Positions 1 through 10,800 are shown, counted from the first letter of the stretch. The stretch: 38,771 bases of DNA from Bacteroidota bacterium (GCA_027593035.1 JAQCJQ010000010.1:1-38771), one strand, 5' to 3'. The notes: generated by a model not told the origin, from the letters alone. Numbers and translations are program-made.

Positions 1-3000
1 TCGGTCGTTCGGAAGAGCAATTCGCCCCACTTGTTGAACACCACCATTTCGAATTCTACGATGCCCAAGTGATGGGGGTGGAATACGTCATTGTCCAAAC
101 TTGCTGGGTCGTATCCGCCGCCATTGGATCCCCCGTTGTTGGGCGTGAAAGCCGTCGGGAATTCCATGAAACCACCGTTGGTCGCTTCAATGGCTTCTTC
201 TATGATGAAGGTGCTCGGGCAGTTGAAGGCGTTGTTTGCTGTCAGAGAAACATCGTAGATCCCCGCTTCGCTGTACGTGTAAATTGGGTTCTCTTCCGTG
301 CTGACCATGCCGTCGCCAAACGTCCAGAGGAATTCAGTGGCACCTTGATCAGACAGGTTGATGAACTCAACCGGCTGGTCTGGAGCCACGACTTCAGAAG
401 GACTGAAGACAAAAGCTGCCGTTGCAGATGGGAAGACTTCTACTGTGGCATAATGCACGGCTTCATGTTCTTGCCCTTCGTATCCGATGGCTGTCAAGGA
501 GACGTTGTAGACTCCCGGACGCGTGTAAACGTGCACCGGAGATTCTTCAGACGTCATGTAATCATCACCAAAGTCCCACACATAGCCTGCTCCATGGTTG
601 GAGAGGTTATCAAAAGCGACCAGCAATGGAGCGCATCCAGCACCGCTACCCACGAAGTCGGCAACCGGATTTGGAGAGAGGATTTGAATCTGCTCAGTTT
701 GGGCGTCGGCGCAGTAGCCGTTGTCCACGAGCAAGGTGATGTTGTAAGTTCCCCACGTGTTGTAGGTGTGGAAAATAGGCTGCTCTCCAGCCAATTCAGC
801 ACCGTCACCAAAGCTCCAGTATTGAACTGCAGCATTAGACGACAAGCTCATGTTGTTGATTCCCACGGTTGCATTCGGGTACGTCTGGCTAACCGGAGTC
901 ACCGAGAAGGAAGCGATTGGCATAGGATAAACATGTACCCCAACGGATACGGTGTCCACACAGCCATAAGCTGATTGTGCAATCAACTGCACCTCATACA
1001 CCAAATCTTCATCGGTATTGTTCACAAAAGCGTGATCCGGCTGCACCTCGTTAGAAGGGATGGAGCCATCGTTGAAGTTCCAGCTAAAGGCAACAGCGCC
1101 TTCAGATTGATTGATCAACTGGGCATTCACAGGAGAGCAACCCGCCGTTACGGCACTGAATGCTGCGTTCAAATGCGGAGCAACTTCAAAGGATACGGTC
1201 GCTTCGGAAGCACACCCGTGATCGTTTATCGTGGTCAATACGGTTTCGTACACGATCAATTCTGACGTTGGATTGAAGAACACCTTGCTGTGCAGGCTAT
1301 CGTTGGTAGCGGATGTCTGACCATTTCCATAAGCCCACATGTTGGAGGTCTGGCCTTCACTCAGGTTTTCAAAAGTGACTTCTACCGGGTAGCAGCCATC
1401 CAAGTTGTTCAGGCTCAATTGAGCCTGAGGAGTTCCCCAAACGATCAGGTCCACAGTTGTTGTGTCTGAGCAACCCGCTGCGTTCTGAGCGACCAGGGTC
1501 ACGACGTAAGTTGTGTCCAAAGTGCTTTCGCTGCTGAAGAGATGTTCCGGTGCAGAGGCATTCGACATGCTGCCATCGCCAAACAACCACATGGCCGTGC
1601 CAGTAGCATTGATGGAGTTGTTGCCCAATTGAACAAGGGCTGGCGCACAAGCGGCTTCTGGAGTTTCGATGGCCGCTGTCACTTTCGGGTGGACCGTATG
1701 GGCTACCGTTGTTGCTGCAGCGCAACCAAAATCGGTGAAGACTTCTTGCGTCAATGTGAAGGTCAGATCGCTTGCGCTATCATTGGAGTATGTGACCGGA
1801 ATGCTCGTCAAATCGGAATTGATCAACGTTGTACCATTGCCCAAGTTCAAGACCACGCTGTCGGCAAAGGCAGACGCATTGGAAATCAACACTTCCGTTT
1901 CGGCGCAAGAAGCAGCCGTTTCTATGGACAGTCCGGTCAATGGAGTGGGGTGAACGGTGACATCAAAAGTGGATTGATCTGCACAGCCGTTTTCGCTCAT
2001 GATGGCCAATGAAACCGTGTAGTTGGCATCGGCCCCCATCGCTCCAGCATAGGAGGTCGCCGTCATAGCTTCCGTTGATTCGCTTTCATTGCCCAAATCC
2101 CATTGAATGGTCTCAACGGCAGCACCGATGTATTCCAGGTTTGTTTCAAATGGAGCACATCCTTCAACAGAACCCACCCAAGTGGCAAAGACTTCCGGGA
2201 AAACAGTCACAGAATCCAATTTCAAATCACTGCATCCCAAGGCATGCGTTGCGGTCAAAGCGACCGTGTAAGTCATCAGTGCAGATTCACCCTCATACGT
2301 GTAATCGTGATCCGACGTGTTGCTGAATGCGTTCTCATTGCCATTGCCATAATCCCAGTCATAGATGTCCGCGCGAACGCTTTCATTGGAAAATACGACA
2401 TCGAATGGAGCACATCCAGCATCCGAATTCTTGGAGAAATTGGCAATGGGTTGTGGCTTCACTGCGATGGTTGTGCTCGTTTCGTTGAAACAACCGTACT
2501 CGTTGGCTCCTTGGAACTGGATGTTGTGGCTTTCCAAAACATCGGAATTGTTGAACCAACTGTGCGAAGGTGTCGCCTCATTGGACATGGTGCCATCACC
2601 GAAAGACCAAAAAGTCGTTACCGCATCCTCCATAATGGGCATGATCGCTACAAACGGCGAGCAGGCTTCAGCGAACTCCAAATCCAAAGCATAGACCGGC
2701 GTAGGCAGGACATTGATTTCCGCAGTGCGCTCATCCGTGCAGCCCAATGCGTCAATAGCAATCAAGGTGACCGTAAAAGTGGTGGGTTCACCACTGGTTT
2801 CATACGTCCATTCAACATCTGAAGCACTGGCCATGCTCTCAGGAGCTTGACCATTTCCGAAACTCCAAACGTAGCTATCAGCACCTTCACTAGCATTGCT
2901 GAAAGTGGTGTTCAAAGGCTCACATCCGCTGTCGACGCTCATATCAAAAGCAGCAACCGGTTGAGGCTTGACGTGGACCATGGCCGAAGCCGTTCCGAAA

Positions 3001-5324
3001 CATCCGTCTGCCGTTTGTCCCTCGAAAGAAACCAAAGCAGAAAGGAGCTCGTCGGAATTGTTGGCCCAGGTGTGAGTGGGGTTGATTTCGTTGGAAGACG
3101 TCCCGTCACCAAAGCTCCACGTCACGTTTTGCGCACCTGCGATGGTGGGCATGGTGATTACGAGTGGAGAACATACCGAATCCGTAGCGAGTTGCAAATT
3201 GAAGTCCGAGGCAGGGAATACCGTTACGATTTCCGTTGCAGTATCGGCACAACCCAAGGCATCCGTCGCCGTCAACGTCACGGTGTAGTTGGCGGTCTCG
3301 CTTCCTGTTTGGAAGGCGTGGTTGACATCGCCATTGGCCTGTGCATCGTCTGACCCGTCACCGAAGTTCCACGTGTAAACATCACCGTTGGTGCTGTTGT
3401 TGTTGAACAGGGCATCAAAAGGCGCACATCCACCGTTGGCAGAAGCCAAAGCGATCTCAGCAACCGGTTGAGGCTTGACGTGGACCGTTTGCTGGTGTGT
3501 ATCACTGCAACCAAAAGCAGACGTCCCAGAAAAAGTAACGACAGAAGTCAGCAATTCGCCCGTTGCATTCGCGAGATACAAGTAAGGCTGTGCTTCGATC
3601 GAAGTCTCTCCGTTCCCGAAGTCCCAGTTGAATGTAGAAGCGCTGAAAATAGCGGGCATGGTCAATTCGAGCGGACTGCAAACTGAGTCCGTAGAGAGGT
3701 TAAAGGAAAAGTTCGCTTCTGGAAAAACTTCCATGATAACCGATGTGGTATCATGACAGCCATTGCTAGCATTGGCGATCAATTCCAAAGAACTTGCTTG
3801 CAATAAAGTCGAGGTGTTCTCAAAAGTATGATTGAGGTTGGTCGCGTTGCCCGCGGCCATCCCATCAATCAACCACTCGTATGCAGAGGCGCCTTCTGAC
3901 TGGTTGTTGATTGTGGGTTGGAAAGGTGCGCAAGCGGATTGATCGCTAATGGAAAATGCGGCTACGGCTTGAGCATGTGCGATGACGCTCAAGTTTTGTG
4001 TAGATGAGCATCCGTGCTCAGAAGTGGCTGTGACCGAAAGGTCGTGCGTGGAGTCATTCCCGATGGTCGTGATGAAATCGTGAGTCACCTGATCACCAGA
4101 CCCTGTGTCGCCATTTCCAAAGTCCCATGAATAGGAAGCGTTCAATGTCCCCGTAGCTTCCAAGTTCACGGACAAGGGTGAACATCCTTCCAGCAGGTCC
4201 GCCGAAACGGCGACCGTTGGAATGGCATGTGCAGATAAGGTGTCCGTAAACGTAGAGGTGCATAAAGGGGTGTTGACAGTCAATGAGACCGGGTAGTCTC
4301 CTGCGAAAGCATAATCGATGCTAGGGTTGGAAACATAGCTGGTTTGGCCATCACCGAATTGCCAGTACCACCCAATGATGTCCGTTCCCCATTGAATCGT
4401 CGATGTATCAACGAAATTCGATGGCTCACCAATGCAAACGGCTTCTACTTCAAAGCCAGCGACGGGTTCAGGATGAATGATCACCATTTCTTGCATGGAT
4501 GTGCGGCAACCGTTGATTCCTGTGACCTCCAAGGAGATCGGATACGTGCCTGCTCCGTTCAATTCGATGGTATCCAATGTGCTCCCAGCATTGAAGTACG
4601 GGGATACACCAAAGGACCAAACGTATTGAAAGGCATCCACTGAAACGGCTTCTCCGCTCAACTGAGCAGCCCCGCATGCTGATGATTGTGAAAGGATCAT
4701 TTCCGCGTCCGGTCGATCGAGTACGAATATGGTTACGCTAGACGTATCCGAACACGCGGCCTCTGTTCCATTGTAAAGAACCACGCTCTGAACCTCATAG
4801 ATTCCAGCGTTCTGGAATGTAAAGCTCACATGGCCCGTTGCCGTTGGAAGAAACACAGGATTCACACCAAAATTCCACTTGTATTGAATGCCCGGTCCAC
4901 TCGTTTCTTGATGAAACTGAACAGCCGTTCCCTGACAAATGACATTTGAGCTGCTCCAGAAATCGCTCACAGGAGCGCCGGCATAATACAATCCCGTAAG
5001 GGTACAAGAACCGTCCGCTTCAGAAAGCGTTACCTCGTAATGAGGGTTGCCTGCTACATACGGATGGGTGACCGCGGGGTCCCCAGGTTCAAACGCTCCA
5101 AATGTTTGCAACGGGCTGTCGTCTCCCCAGTCGACTACCAAGTTGCTCCATGAAGAGGCGGTTTCAATCGCCAAGATGTCCAAGCCATCGGTGCAATTGT
5201 ACCAAACCGGATTGCTGGTGATTTCCCCAGCAGAACCCATTACCTGAGGGCATTGGGCCAATGCCAATTGGGGTGCCGTGAAGCACGCCATGAGCATGAA
5301 TGAGATGAAAATTGAGCGGATCAT
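1..5324 (-). CDS. Giant secreted PKD-repeat protein with gliding-motility-type C-terminal domain (partial, 3' end cut off)
   Basis: The frame is open from an ATG at 5324-5322 to the left edge, giving 1774 codons without a stop. The first residues form a signal peptide (MIRSIFISFML...ALAQ, cleavage probably near residue 23). About 20 PKD-like domains follow, recognised by repeated W-x-F-G-D/N-G cores and by V-T/S-L-T-A-x-x-x-x-G-C ends. The last visible part (plus-strand positions 1 to about 170) reads FPTAFTPNN...NDVFHP...FNKWGELLFRT, the start of the CHU_C / gliding-motility-associated C-terminal domain used as a type B T9SS sorting signal. Perhaps 30-40 residues are missing beyond the window. 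PKD proteins of this kind are exported to the cell surface in Bacteroidota and are usually thought to act in adhesion or as stalks; that role is inference here. The gene lies 46 nt downstream of the YkgJ-like gene and may be read from the same transcript. Confidence 0.93.
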   Translation of the reverse strand, partial: MIRSIFISFMLMACFTAPQLALAQCPQVMGSAGEITSNPVWYNCTDGLDILAIETASSWSNLVVDWGDDSPLQTFGAFEPGDPAVTHPYVAGNPHYEVTLSEADGSCTLTGLYYAGAPVSDFWSSSNVICQGTAVQFHQETSGPGIQYKWNFGVNPVFLPTATGHVSFTFQNAGIYEVQSVVLYNGTEAACSDTSSVTIFVLDRPDAEMILSQSSACGAAQLSGEAVSVDAFQYVWSFGVSPYFNAGSTLDTIELNGAGTYPISLEVTGINGCRTSMQEMVIIHPEPVAGFEVEAVCIGEPSNFVDTSTIQWGTDIIGWYWQFGDGQTSYVSNPSIDYAFAGDYPVSLTVNTPLCTSTFTDTLSAHAIPTVAVSADLLEGCSPLSVNLEATGTLNASYSWDFGNGDTGSGDQVTHDFITTIGNDSTHDLSVTATSEHGCSSTQNLSVIAHAQAVAAFSISDQSACAPFQPTINNQSEGASAYEWLIDGMAAGNATNLNHTFENTSTLLQASSLELIANASNGCHDTTSVIMEVFPEANFSFNLSTDSVCSPLELTMPAIFSASTFNWDFGNGETSIEAQPYLYLANATGELLTSVVTFSGTSAFGCSDTHQQTVHVKPQPVAEIALASANGGCAPFDALFNNNSTNGDVYTWNFGDGSDDAQANGDVNHAFQTGSETANYTVTLTATDALGCADTATEIVTVFPASDFNLQLATDSVCSPLVITMPTIAGAQNVTWSFGDGTSSNEINPTHTWANNSDELLSALVSFEGQTADGCFGTASAMVHVKPQPVAAFDMSVDSGCEPLNTTFSNASEGADSYVWSFGNGQAPESMASASDVEWTYETSGEPTTFTVTLIAIDALGCTDERTAEINVLPTPVYALDLEFAEACSPFVAIMPIMEDAVTTFWSFGDGTMSNEATPSHSWFNNSDVLESHNIQFQGANEYGCFNETSTTIAVKPQPIANFSKNSDAGCAPFDVVFSNESVRADIYDWDYGNGNENAFSNTSDHDYTYEGESALMTYTVALTATHALGCSDLKLDSVTVFPEVFATWVGSVEGCAPFETNLEYIGAAVETIQWDLGNESESTEAMTATSYAGAMGADANYTVSLAIMSENGCADQSTFDVTVHPTPLTGLSIETAASCAETEVLISNASAFADSVVLNLGNGTTLINSDLTSIPVTYSNDSASDLTFTLTQEVFTDFGCAAATTVAHTVHPKVTAAIETPEAACAPALVQLGNNSINATGTAMWLFGDGSMSNASAPEHLFSSESTLDTTYVVTLVAQNAAGCSDTTTVDLIVWGTPQAQLSLNNLDGCYPVEVTFENLSEGQTSNMWAYGNGQTSATNDSLHSKVFFNPTSELIVYETVLTTINDHGCASEATVSFEVAPHLNAAFSAVTAGCSPVNAQLINQSEGAVAFSWNFNDGSIPSNEVQPDHAFVNNTDEDLVYEVQLIAQSAYGCVDTVSVGVHVYPMPIASFSVTPVSQTYPNATVGINNMSLSSNAAVQYWSFGDGAELAGEQPIFHTYNTWGTYNITLLVDNGYCADAQTEQIQILSPNPVADFVGSGAGCAPLLVAFDNLSNHGAGYVWDFGDDYMTSEESPVHVYTRPGVYNVSLTAIGYEGQEHEAVHYATVEVFPSATAAFVFSPSEVVAPDQPVEFINLSDQGATEFLWTFGDGMVSTEENPIYTYSEAGIYDVSLTANNAFNCPSTFIIEEAIEATNGGFMEFPTAFTPNNGGSNGGGYDPASLDNDVFHPHHLGIVEFEMVVFNKWGELLFRTT
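2951..3486. repeat. 29-bp exact direct repeat marking a two-domain PKD super-repeat
   Basis: The same 29 bases (cagcaaccggttgaggcttg plus nine more) occur at 2951-2979 and 3458-3486, 507 bp (169 codons) apart and in frame with the giant PKD gene. They encode the V-H-V-K-P-Q-P-V-A linker. A diverged third copy of the linker (VKPQPIA) lies one period further along, near 2435-2465. Between linkers, two PKD types alternate, one beginning near G-C-A/E-P and one near A/V-C-S-P. This indicates that the protein grew by duplication of domain pairs. Confidence 0.85.
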
Positions 5325-5370
5325 ACCGCGTTTTACGCAGAACAACCGACGGGGTTACAGAAAAGCGGGG

Positions 5371-5871
5371 TTATTTTTTGCCCACTCCGGCCTCTAGAAT
5401 TTTTTGAACCATGCTCGATACCGCTGGGCAAACGTGGGCGTTTTCCTCTGTCAGCGCTAAAATGCCCGACATCTGTTTTCGATCCGTGTGCGGATACTCG
5501 CTGCACGCTTGTGGGCGGACATCATAGATGTTACAAGAGTTGTCTTCATGCAAGAAGGGGCAAGGCGCTTGCTGCAAGACCCAATCACCTTCGTCATCCA
5601 TTTTCAAATACTTCGCACTGAACGCACCGATTTTCATGCGCAAAGACTTCGAAATCCGGTCGATGTCGCGGGCTTTGAAGATGGGGCTGGTTGTTTTGCA
5701 GCAATGGGCACAATCCAGGCAATCCACCTCAGCGAATACTTCTTCGTGTCGCTGATGGAATGTGGCGTCCAAATCACGCGGAGGCTTGCGACTCCAACGT
5801 TGGAATAAGGCATGGACCTTCTTGCGGTATTTTTTCGACCAAGCGAGCTGCTCCTCTAATTCTACTTTCAA
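5371..5871 (-). CDS. YkgJ-family cysteine-cluster protein (putative zinc/iron-chelating)
   Basis: This is a 166-residue soluble protein with no signal peptide. It has the family's CxxCxxCC core at C51, C54, C57 and C58, then C104, C113, C123 and C148, a layout typical of the CxxCxxCC (YkgJ, PF03692) family, whose members are thought to bind Zn or an Fe-S cluster. The biochemical function of the family is not established. The start is a TTG at 5871-5869 that overlaps the stop of the upstream peroxidase gene by 4 nt (TTGA); the next in-frame Met is residue 80, inside the conserved region, so TTG is very probably right. Translational coupling to the MbnH/MauG-like gene suggests a joint role, for example in metal handling or maturation of the exported partners, but that is inference. 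Confidence 0.85.
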   Translation of the reverse strand: MKVELEEQLAWSKKYRKKVHALFQRWSRKPPRDLDATFHQRHEEVFAEVDCLDCAHCCKTTSPIFKARDIDRISKSLRMKIGAFSAKYLKMDDEGDWVLQQAPCPFLHEDNSCNIYDVRPQACSEYPHTDRKQMSGILALTEENAHVCPAVSSMVQKILEAGVGKK

Positions 5872-7010
5872 TGGGGATCTTGGAATTGACTAGCCGCAAT
5901 GAATGACGTGTCCGTCAACGTTTCAAGAAAAGCCAGAAGTTGCGTTTTTTGAACGGGGTTCAGCGCAAGGCCGCCCGTCGTGTATTTCATGAAGGGATCA
6001 ATGGTGGTCGAAGGCACCCCTCCCGAATTGTAATGATCCAAAACTTCTTCCAGTGTAATGAAACGCCCATCATGCATGTAAGGCGCAGTAAGTGTTATGT
6101 TCCGCAAGGTCGGTGTTTTAAAACGGCCAGAATCCAGGGGCATGCCTGTGACTCCAGCACGACCGGCATCCGCTCCAAATGAGCCATCCAAGCCGTTGTT
6201 GCGAAAGAGGTAATCGCTGAATTGGAGGCCGGCTTCGCCGTGGCAATGAAAGCAGTCCCCGCCAAACTGACCGCCTGGGGTGGTTTCTGGATCGCCACCT
6301 TCACGCAGGAAAATCTCATACCCGGCAAACTCGTCATCACTCAACGAGGTTTCCCCTCTTCTCCACTGATCAAACTTTGAATCGGCGGAGATCAGGGTCC
6401 GTAGAAATTGCGCAATGGCTTTCGAAGTCAGTTCGGCCGTGATGGTTGTTGTGCCAAATGCTTCGAGGAACAATTGGGGGTAGCCTGGGGCTTCCGAGTT
6501 GGCTTGTAGCCGGGCGACGGCTTGGGGCCATGGCAAGGCCATTTCATCGGGATGCGCAACCGGTTCAAGAATCTGTTCTTCCAAAGTGGCCGCTCGCCCA
6601 TCCCAAAAATAGCTGGAAGCCCAACCGATGTTGATGATGGCCATGGCGTTTCGGATGCCCTGAGCTCCGGTAATGCCTGTGCTGTATGGACTGGGGTCTG
6701 AGAACCCATGCTCGGGCAAATGGCAACTTCCACAACTTATGCTGCCGTCCTCCGAAAGGGACTTTTCCCAAAAAAGCAGGTGTCCGAGGTGGACACCTTC
6801 TACCGTTAGCAGGTTGTCAGCCGGGATGTCCATGGGCGGAAAAAACGGCGGGATTTCCAGCAAATACGGAGTGGCTTCAGGATTGCAGTCGGCCCCGACG
6901 CACCCCGGGTCTTGACAACGATCACAGCTCGTAAGGCAGATCAATGCCAGCGCCCAGAGGAACCCGGTCAGCTGGGGGATTGGTCGGAATTGTGGTCTTG
7001 AAGCGATCAT
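5868..7010 (-). CDS. Di-heme cytochrome c peroxidase, MauG/MbnH-like lipoprotein
   Basis: The 380-residue protein has an N-terminal lipoprotein signal ([12 protein letters not shown]29), so it is probably anchored in the envelope. Two c-type heme sites are visible, CGSCH at 93-97 and CFHCH at 253-257, plus the family's Y-M-H-D-G-R-F segment near residue 310. This is the architecture of bacterial cytochrome c peroxidases, MauG and MbnH. Directly after the lipid Cys there is an unusual Cys-rich stretch (C29, C32, C37, C42). The ATG overlaps the stop of the MbnP-like gene by 4 nt (ATGA). In the MbnH/MbnP system the heme enzyme oxidises a Trp of MbnP to kynurenine; the pairing here makes that activity likely rather than plain H2O2 detoxification. 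Assignment to the superfamily is firm; the MbnH-type activity is inferred from context. Confidence 0.93.
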   Translation of the reverse strand: MIASRPQFRPIPQLTGFLWALALICLTSCDRCQDPGCVGADCNPEATPYLLEIPPFFPPMDIPADNLLTVEGVHLGHLLFWEKSLSEDGSISCGSCHLPEHGFSDPSPYSTGITGAQGIRNAMAIINIGWASSYFWDGRAATLEEQILEPVAHPDEMALPWPQAVARLQANSEAPGYPQLFLEAFGTTTITAELTSKAIAQFLRTLISADSKFDQWRRGETSLSDDEFAGYEIFLREGGDPETTPGGQFGGDCFHCHGEAGLQFSDYLFRNNGLDGSFGADAGRAGVTGMPLDSGRFKTPTLRNITLTAPYMHDGRFITLEEVLDHYNSGGVPSTTIDPFMKYTTGGLALNPVQKTQLLAFLETLTDTSFIAASQFQDPH

Positions 7011-7801
7011 TGGCGAAGGGTCCAGGCATCGTCCATGAGATTCATGAGGCGGCCTCCTAGGGTTGTTCCTGAACCATTGTGCGTTACCGGATCCGTCACG
7101 ACGTCAATGCTGTCGGTCTCTCCAACCAATGCCTTGGCCGCATCAAAGACGAGCTCGTAGACCGTGAGTTGTCGCGATTGAATATAAACTGGTTCAGCGA
7201 ATTCGAGGGTGACTGTTCGGTAACTGCTGTCCGTTCCACAGTGATACGATAACGGCTCGAGGAGTGGGTCTCCCGCCTCTCCCGCGAATTTCCCCTCGTA
7301 TTTGACAAAAACATACCCGGATGACCACGTCCAAAACATGCCCGCGGAACCAGCGACACTGAGCGGGTGATCATTGGCGTATGAGGCGGGATCCATGTCG
7401 GAATTGATTTCCGGTGGAAGGCCCATCCCGAAACGAACGGCATCGTATACCCCAGCGGGAACAGGAGCTAAAATGCGGGGGTTGAGCACGCTGAAGTCGA
7501 TCAAGGCGACGTCTCCAATGGGCGCCCAATCCCCCGATTCAGAGCGCAGTTCCATCTCGGAGATGTACATCTGCACGTTATCCAATCGAATGGAATGCCC
7601 AAGGTGATCAATCGTGACGTCCCCCAGCACAGTGCTTTCCGCATTCCACTCCAATTGCGCATCAAAACGAAGCGTTCCCGGGATGGATTCGTTGCTCCAC
7701 CACCAAACCTGCGTGCACCCTTGGATCAGTAAAAAAGTGAATGCGACCCAAGTGACTGCATGCAGGGGCGTGTTCTTTCGTTTGGATGATTTGCAATTCA
7801 T
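7007..7801 (-). CDS. MbnP-like copper-binding lipoprotein
   Basis: The 264-residue protein (ATG at 7801-7799) starts with a basic stretch and a hydrophobic segment ending LLIQG|C29, a probable lipobox. The mature part matches the MbnP family in order: a V-Q-M-Y-I-S-E segment, a V-A-L-I-D-F strand, [15 protein letters not shown], and [14 protein letters not shown] with W157 and W159. MbnP proteins are periplasmic copper binders in which a Trp is converted to kynurenine by the partner MbnH; one of these Trp residues is the obvious candidate. The frame extends upstream to a GTG at 7855, but the ATG at 7801 puts the signal peptide near the N terminus and is preferred. It is the first gene of the minus-strand cluster and overlaps the peroxidase gene by 4 nt. 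Confidence 0.85.
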   Translation of the reverse strand: MNCKSSKRKNTPLHAVTWVAFTFLLIQGCTQVWWWSNESIPGTLRFDAQLEWNAESTVLGDVTIDHLGHSIRLDNVQMYISEMELRSESGDWAPIGDVALIDFSVLNPRILAPVPAGVYDAVRFGMGLPPEINSDMDPASYANDHPLSVAGSAGMFWTWSSGYVFVKYEGKFAGEAGDPLLEPLSYHCGTDSSYRTVTLEFAEPVYIQSRQLTVYELVFDAAKALVGETDSIDVVTDPVTHNGSGTTLGGRLMNLMDDAWTLRQ

Positions 7802-7811
7802 ATCAGAGAGG

Positions 7812-7842
7812 TTGGCTACTTCATTTAAGACACCTAATTTGG
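7812..7842 (+). promoter_or_regulatory. Possible -33/-7 promoter for the helicase-nuclease gene
   Basis: TTG at 7812-7814 is followed after 20 nt by TAATTTGG at 7835-7842, which matches five of the six fixed bases of the Bacteroidota -7 element TAnnTTTG. It would place the transcript start about 30 nt before the GTG start at 7881. The match is imperfect, so this is a weak call. Confidence 0.3.
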
Positions 7843-7880
7843 CAAGATGTTGCACAACCCTTTCAATTTCTGAATAAAAA

Positions 7881-10800
7881 GTGAGAACAAGCCAATCTAC
7901 ACCCGAATTCTTGATCGTTCGAGCATCGGCGGGTTCTGGGAAAACCTTCCGGCTGGTCCAAGAATATTTGCGGTGCTGTTTGCGAACGGATGATCCGACC
8001 TATTTCAGGAAAATTCTGGCCATCACGTTCACCAACAAGGCTGCGCAGGAAATGAAGGATCGGGTGTTGCGAGAGGTGCAGGCGGTTGCCGAAGGCGAGG
8101 GGGTGATGTTCGAAAAACTCCAAGAAGTGCTGGAAGTCGCTCCTGAGGAGATGCAACGCCGTGCTGAACAGCTTGGACAAAGCATGCTTTTCCGGTATGA
8201 GGATTTTGGCGTCATGACCATTGACAGTTTTGTGAACCGGTTGGTGCGCAGTTTTGCCCGCGATTTGGAATGGGACGATGCCTTTCAAATCCAGTTGGAT
8301 GAAGATGAACTCATTGACCAGGCTGTAGGTCGTGTATTGAATCGGGTCGGATTGCCGGGGGAAGAAGCGCTAACATCCATGATGGAAGGGTTTGTGCGCC
8401 AACAGGTGGAGGAGGAACGCAACACCATGTTGCGCGCGCAATTGATCAAATTCGGCAAGCAAGTCACGCGGGAACACATGCAGCCGGTGTTGCGCGCTTT
8501 GCCGCCGGACGAATGGCCCACCAAGCGATTTGGTGCGTATCGGACGGAAATTGCAGCGCACTTGAAAAGGTTGTATGCTGGACCTGTTGAAGCCGCCATG
8601 AAAGCCCAGAAAGCCATTCAGGATGCGGGCCTCAGTGATTCTGATTTTTCCTACGGCGCTTTGCCGAAATGGTTTGAAAAAATCCTTGCAGGTCAGGGAA
8701 GAAAAGCCACCCTTGGTGACCGTTTGACCAGGCAGTTTGAGTCCGATGGCTTTGGAAAGGCCAAGACGTCGGCCGCCACGTTGCAGACATTGGAAGGTCT
8801 AGCCCCCGTGTTCCTCAAGGTTCGCGAGGCTTGGGAAGGCGTTTATGATGGAGAGGAAGGGCAAAAGAACAAGCTGCTAGACCACCTGCAAGAGCGAGTC
8901 AGTCTCATTGGTACGTTGGCTTTGATTCGAGACGCTTTGGAGGAGGTGCAGGTGGAGTCCAATGTGCGGTTGCTGTCCTCACTGAATCGCGAGATTGCTG
9001 AATTGGTTCGAAACAATCCGGCCCCCTACATCTTTGAACGCTTGGGCAATCGGTACCAGCACATTTTCATTGATGAATTCCAGGACACCTCCATCACCCA
9101 ATGGCACAACTTGGTGCAATTGTTTGAGCACATCTTATCCACTCAGCACATGGGCATGGTGGTGGGTGATGGAAAGCAAGCCATTTACCGTTGGCGCAAC
9201 GGAAACTATGAGCAATTGCAGGCGTTACCGGATTTGATCGATGACCCGGGACCGGTTCTTTTGGAAGCGGCCGAATCGCTGAAACGGAATGCCAAGCCCC
9301 TCCACCTCGAGAACAATTTCCGCTCAGGGAAAGCCATCGTGGGCTGGAATAACCGGCTCTTTCGTCACGTTCAAGGTTTGTTGCCACCAGACTTGCAATC
9401 CGTTTATGGCGCCCCCGATCAAGTGGCGATGAAATCCTTCAACGGCGCGGTGCATGTGGCGAGTTTGGTTGACAAAAAAGTAGGGGATCGCGAACGCCAA
9501 CGCCATGAATGGGTGCTCCAACGCATCTTGGCGCACACCGGAGGTCAGCTCGTGAAGGTCGGAGACCGGATGCAGTTTGAAGCCGTTGAATCGGCCGACC
9601 ATTTTAACCTATCGGACCTGGCCGTTTTGATGCGCAAAAATCGAGATGGCGCGGCCCTCGCGCAGTTCTTGTTGGATCATGGCATCACACCGTTCACAAC
9701 GGAAAGCCTGCATTTGGGACGGCACCCGGCCCCACGGGGTGTCATTGCTTTGCTTCGAAGCATTTTGGATCCGCTCAATCCGGTCCATGTCATTGACTTC
9801 CTGCAATGCTATACGGCGTTGCATCCCGAGGTGGATGAAGCGGCTTGGTTGTGGGAGCATCACGAGATAGAAAGTTATGTTTCTGCTGACGGCCAAGAAC
9901 GTGAACGCGGGAAAGTGCGCACAGAAGCCTTGCTTCAAAAACTCGTCCCAACCCTTCAGTTGGAAAAGCGAAGTGCCGAACCGTTGGTCGCTTTGGTGGG
10001 GCATTGTTTCGACGTGTTGGGCTGGAGCGAAAGTCATCCCGCATATGCCGAGGGGCTGCTGGAACTTGCCCATGAGGTCAGCAATCACCGTCGTTCTGGA
10101 TTGCCGGCTTTCATTGCCACCTGGGATCGATCGGGTTACAAGCGGAGCATTCGGGTTAGTGGCGCGCAGGATGCGGTTCAAATCATGACGCCTCACAAGG
10201 CAAAAGGGTTGGCCTTTCCCGTTGTGATTGCCCCGATGGTACACGATAAAATTGCGACGTTCAAAGACGAGTTGCCCGTCTTGCTGGATGCGAAAAAATA
10301 TGGATTGCCCGCTGCGTTGCTCCGGGACGCTGATTTGAAAAATACGGAACTGGATTCGGAGCGTCAACGCGAAATCGACCGCACATTGCTGGACGCGTTG
10401 AACGTAGCGTATGTCACCATGACTCGGCCCATTGAGCGGTTGGATGTGCTCCTTGAATTCGAAGCCGAGGGCGTCCACGAAGAAGGCCCCAAGAGCTTAC
10501 CACAGCTTCTTCTGCAGAGCATCGAAGAGGAATTTTCCGGCCAAAGGTCAGCGGAGGGAACTTGGAATTTAGGCGCTGCAGACCGGAAACCACAGGACGA
10601 GGGCGCCCCTGATTCAGCTTTGAAAACACGGGAAACACATTTGAAATCGGGGGGTGCCATTCGCGCCATTGTGGCTCGTCCAAAAGGCGCTTGGTCTGAA
10701 GCCATGCCGGGAGGAGCGTTGAGCCAGCGCACATATGGCAATGCCGTTCATGGCCTGTTGGCCCAAGTCGGAGAGCTTGCGGATTGGAATTCCATCCAGC

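Noticed and set aside
69-974. Plus-strand open frame of 301 codons, and similar ones at 1542-2012, 2103-2822 and 2847-3353
   Set aside because: They lie antisense to the PKD gene, which has an uninterrupted frame, repeated domain motifs and a signal peptide; the opposite frames show no domain pattern and low-complexity composition.
1-5324. Tandem repeats as a possible CRISPR array
   Set aside because: Repeat units are long, diverged, in frame and encode PKD domains; there are no short identical repeats with unique spacers.
9609-10478. Minus-strand open frame of 289 codons inside the helicase-nuclease gene
   Set aside because: The plus-strand frame carries all helicase motifs; the antisense frame is a shadow produced by codon bias and shows no recognisable family.
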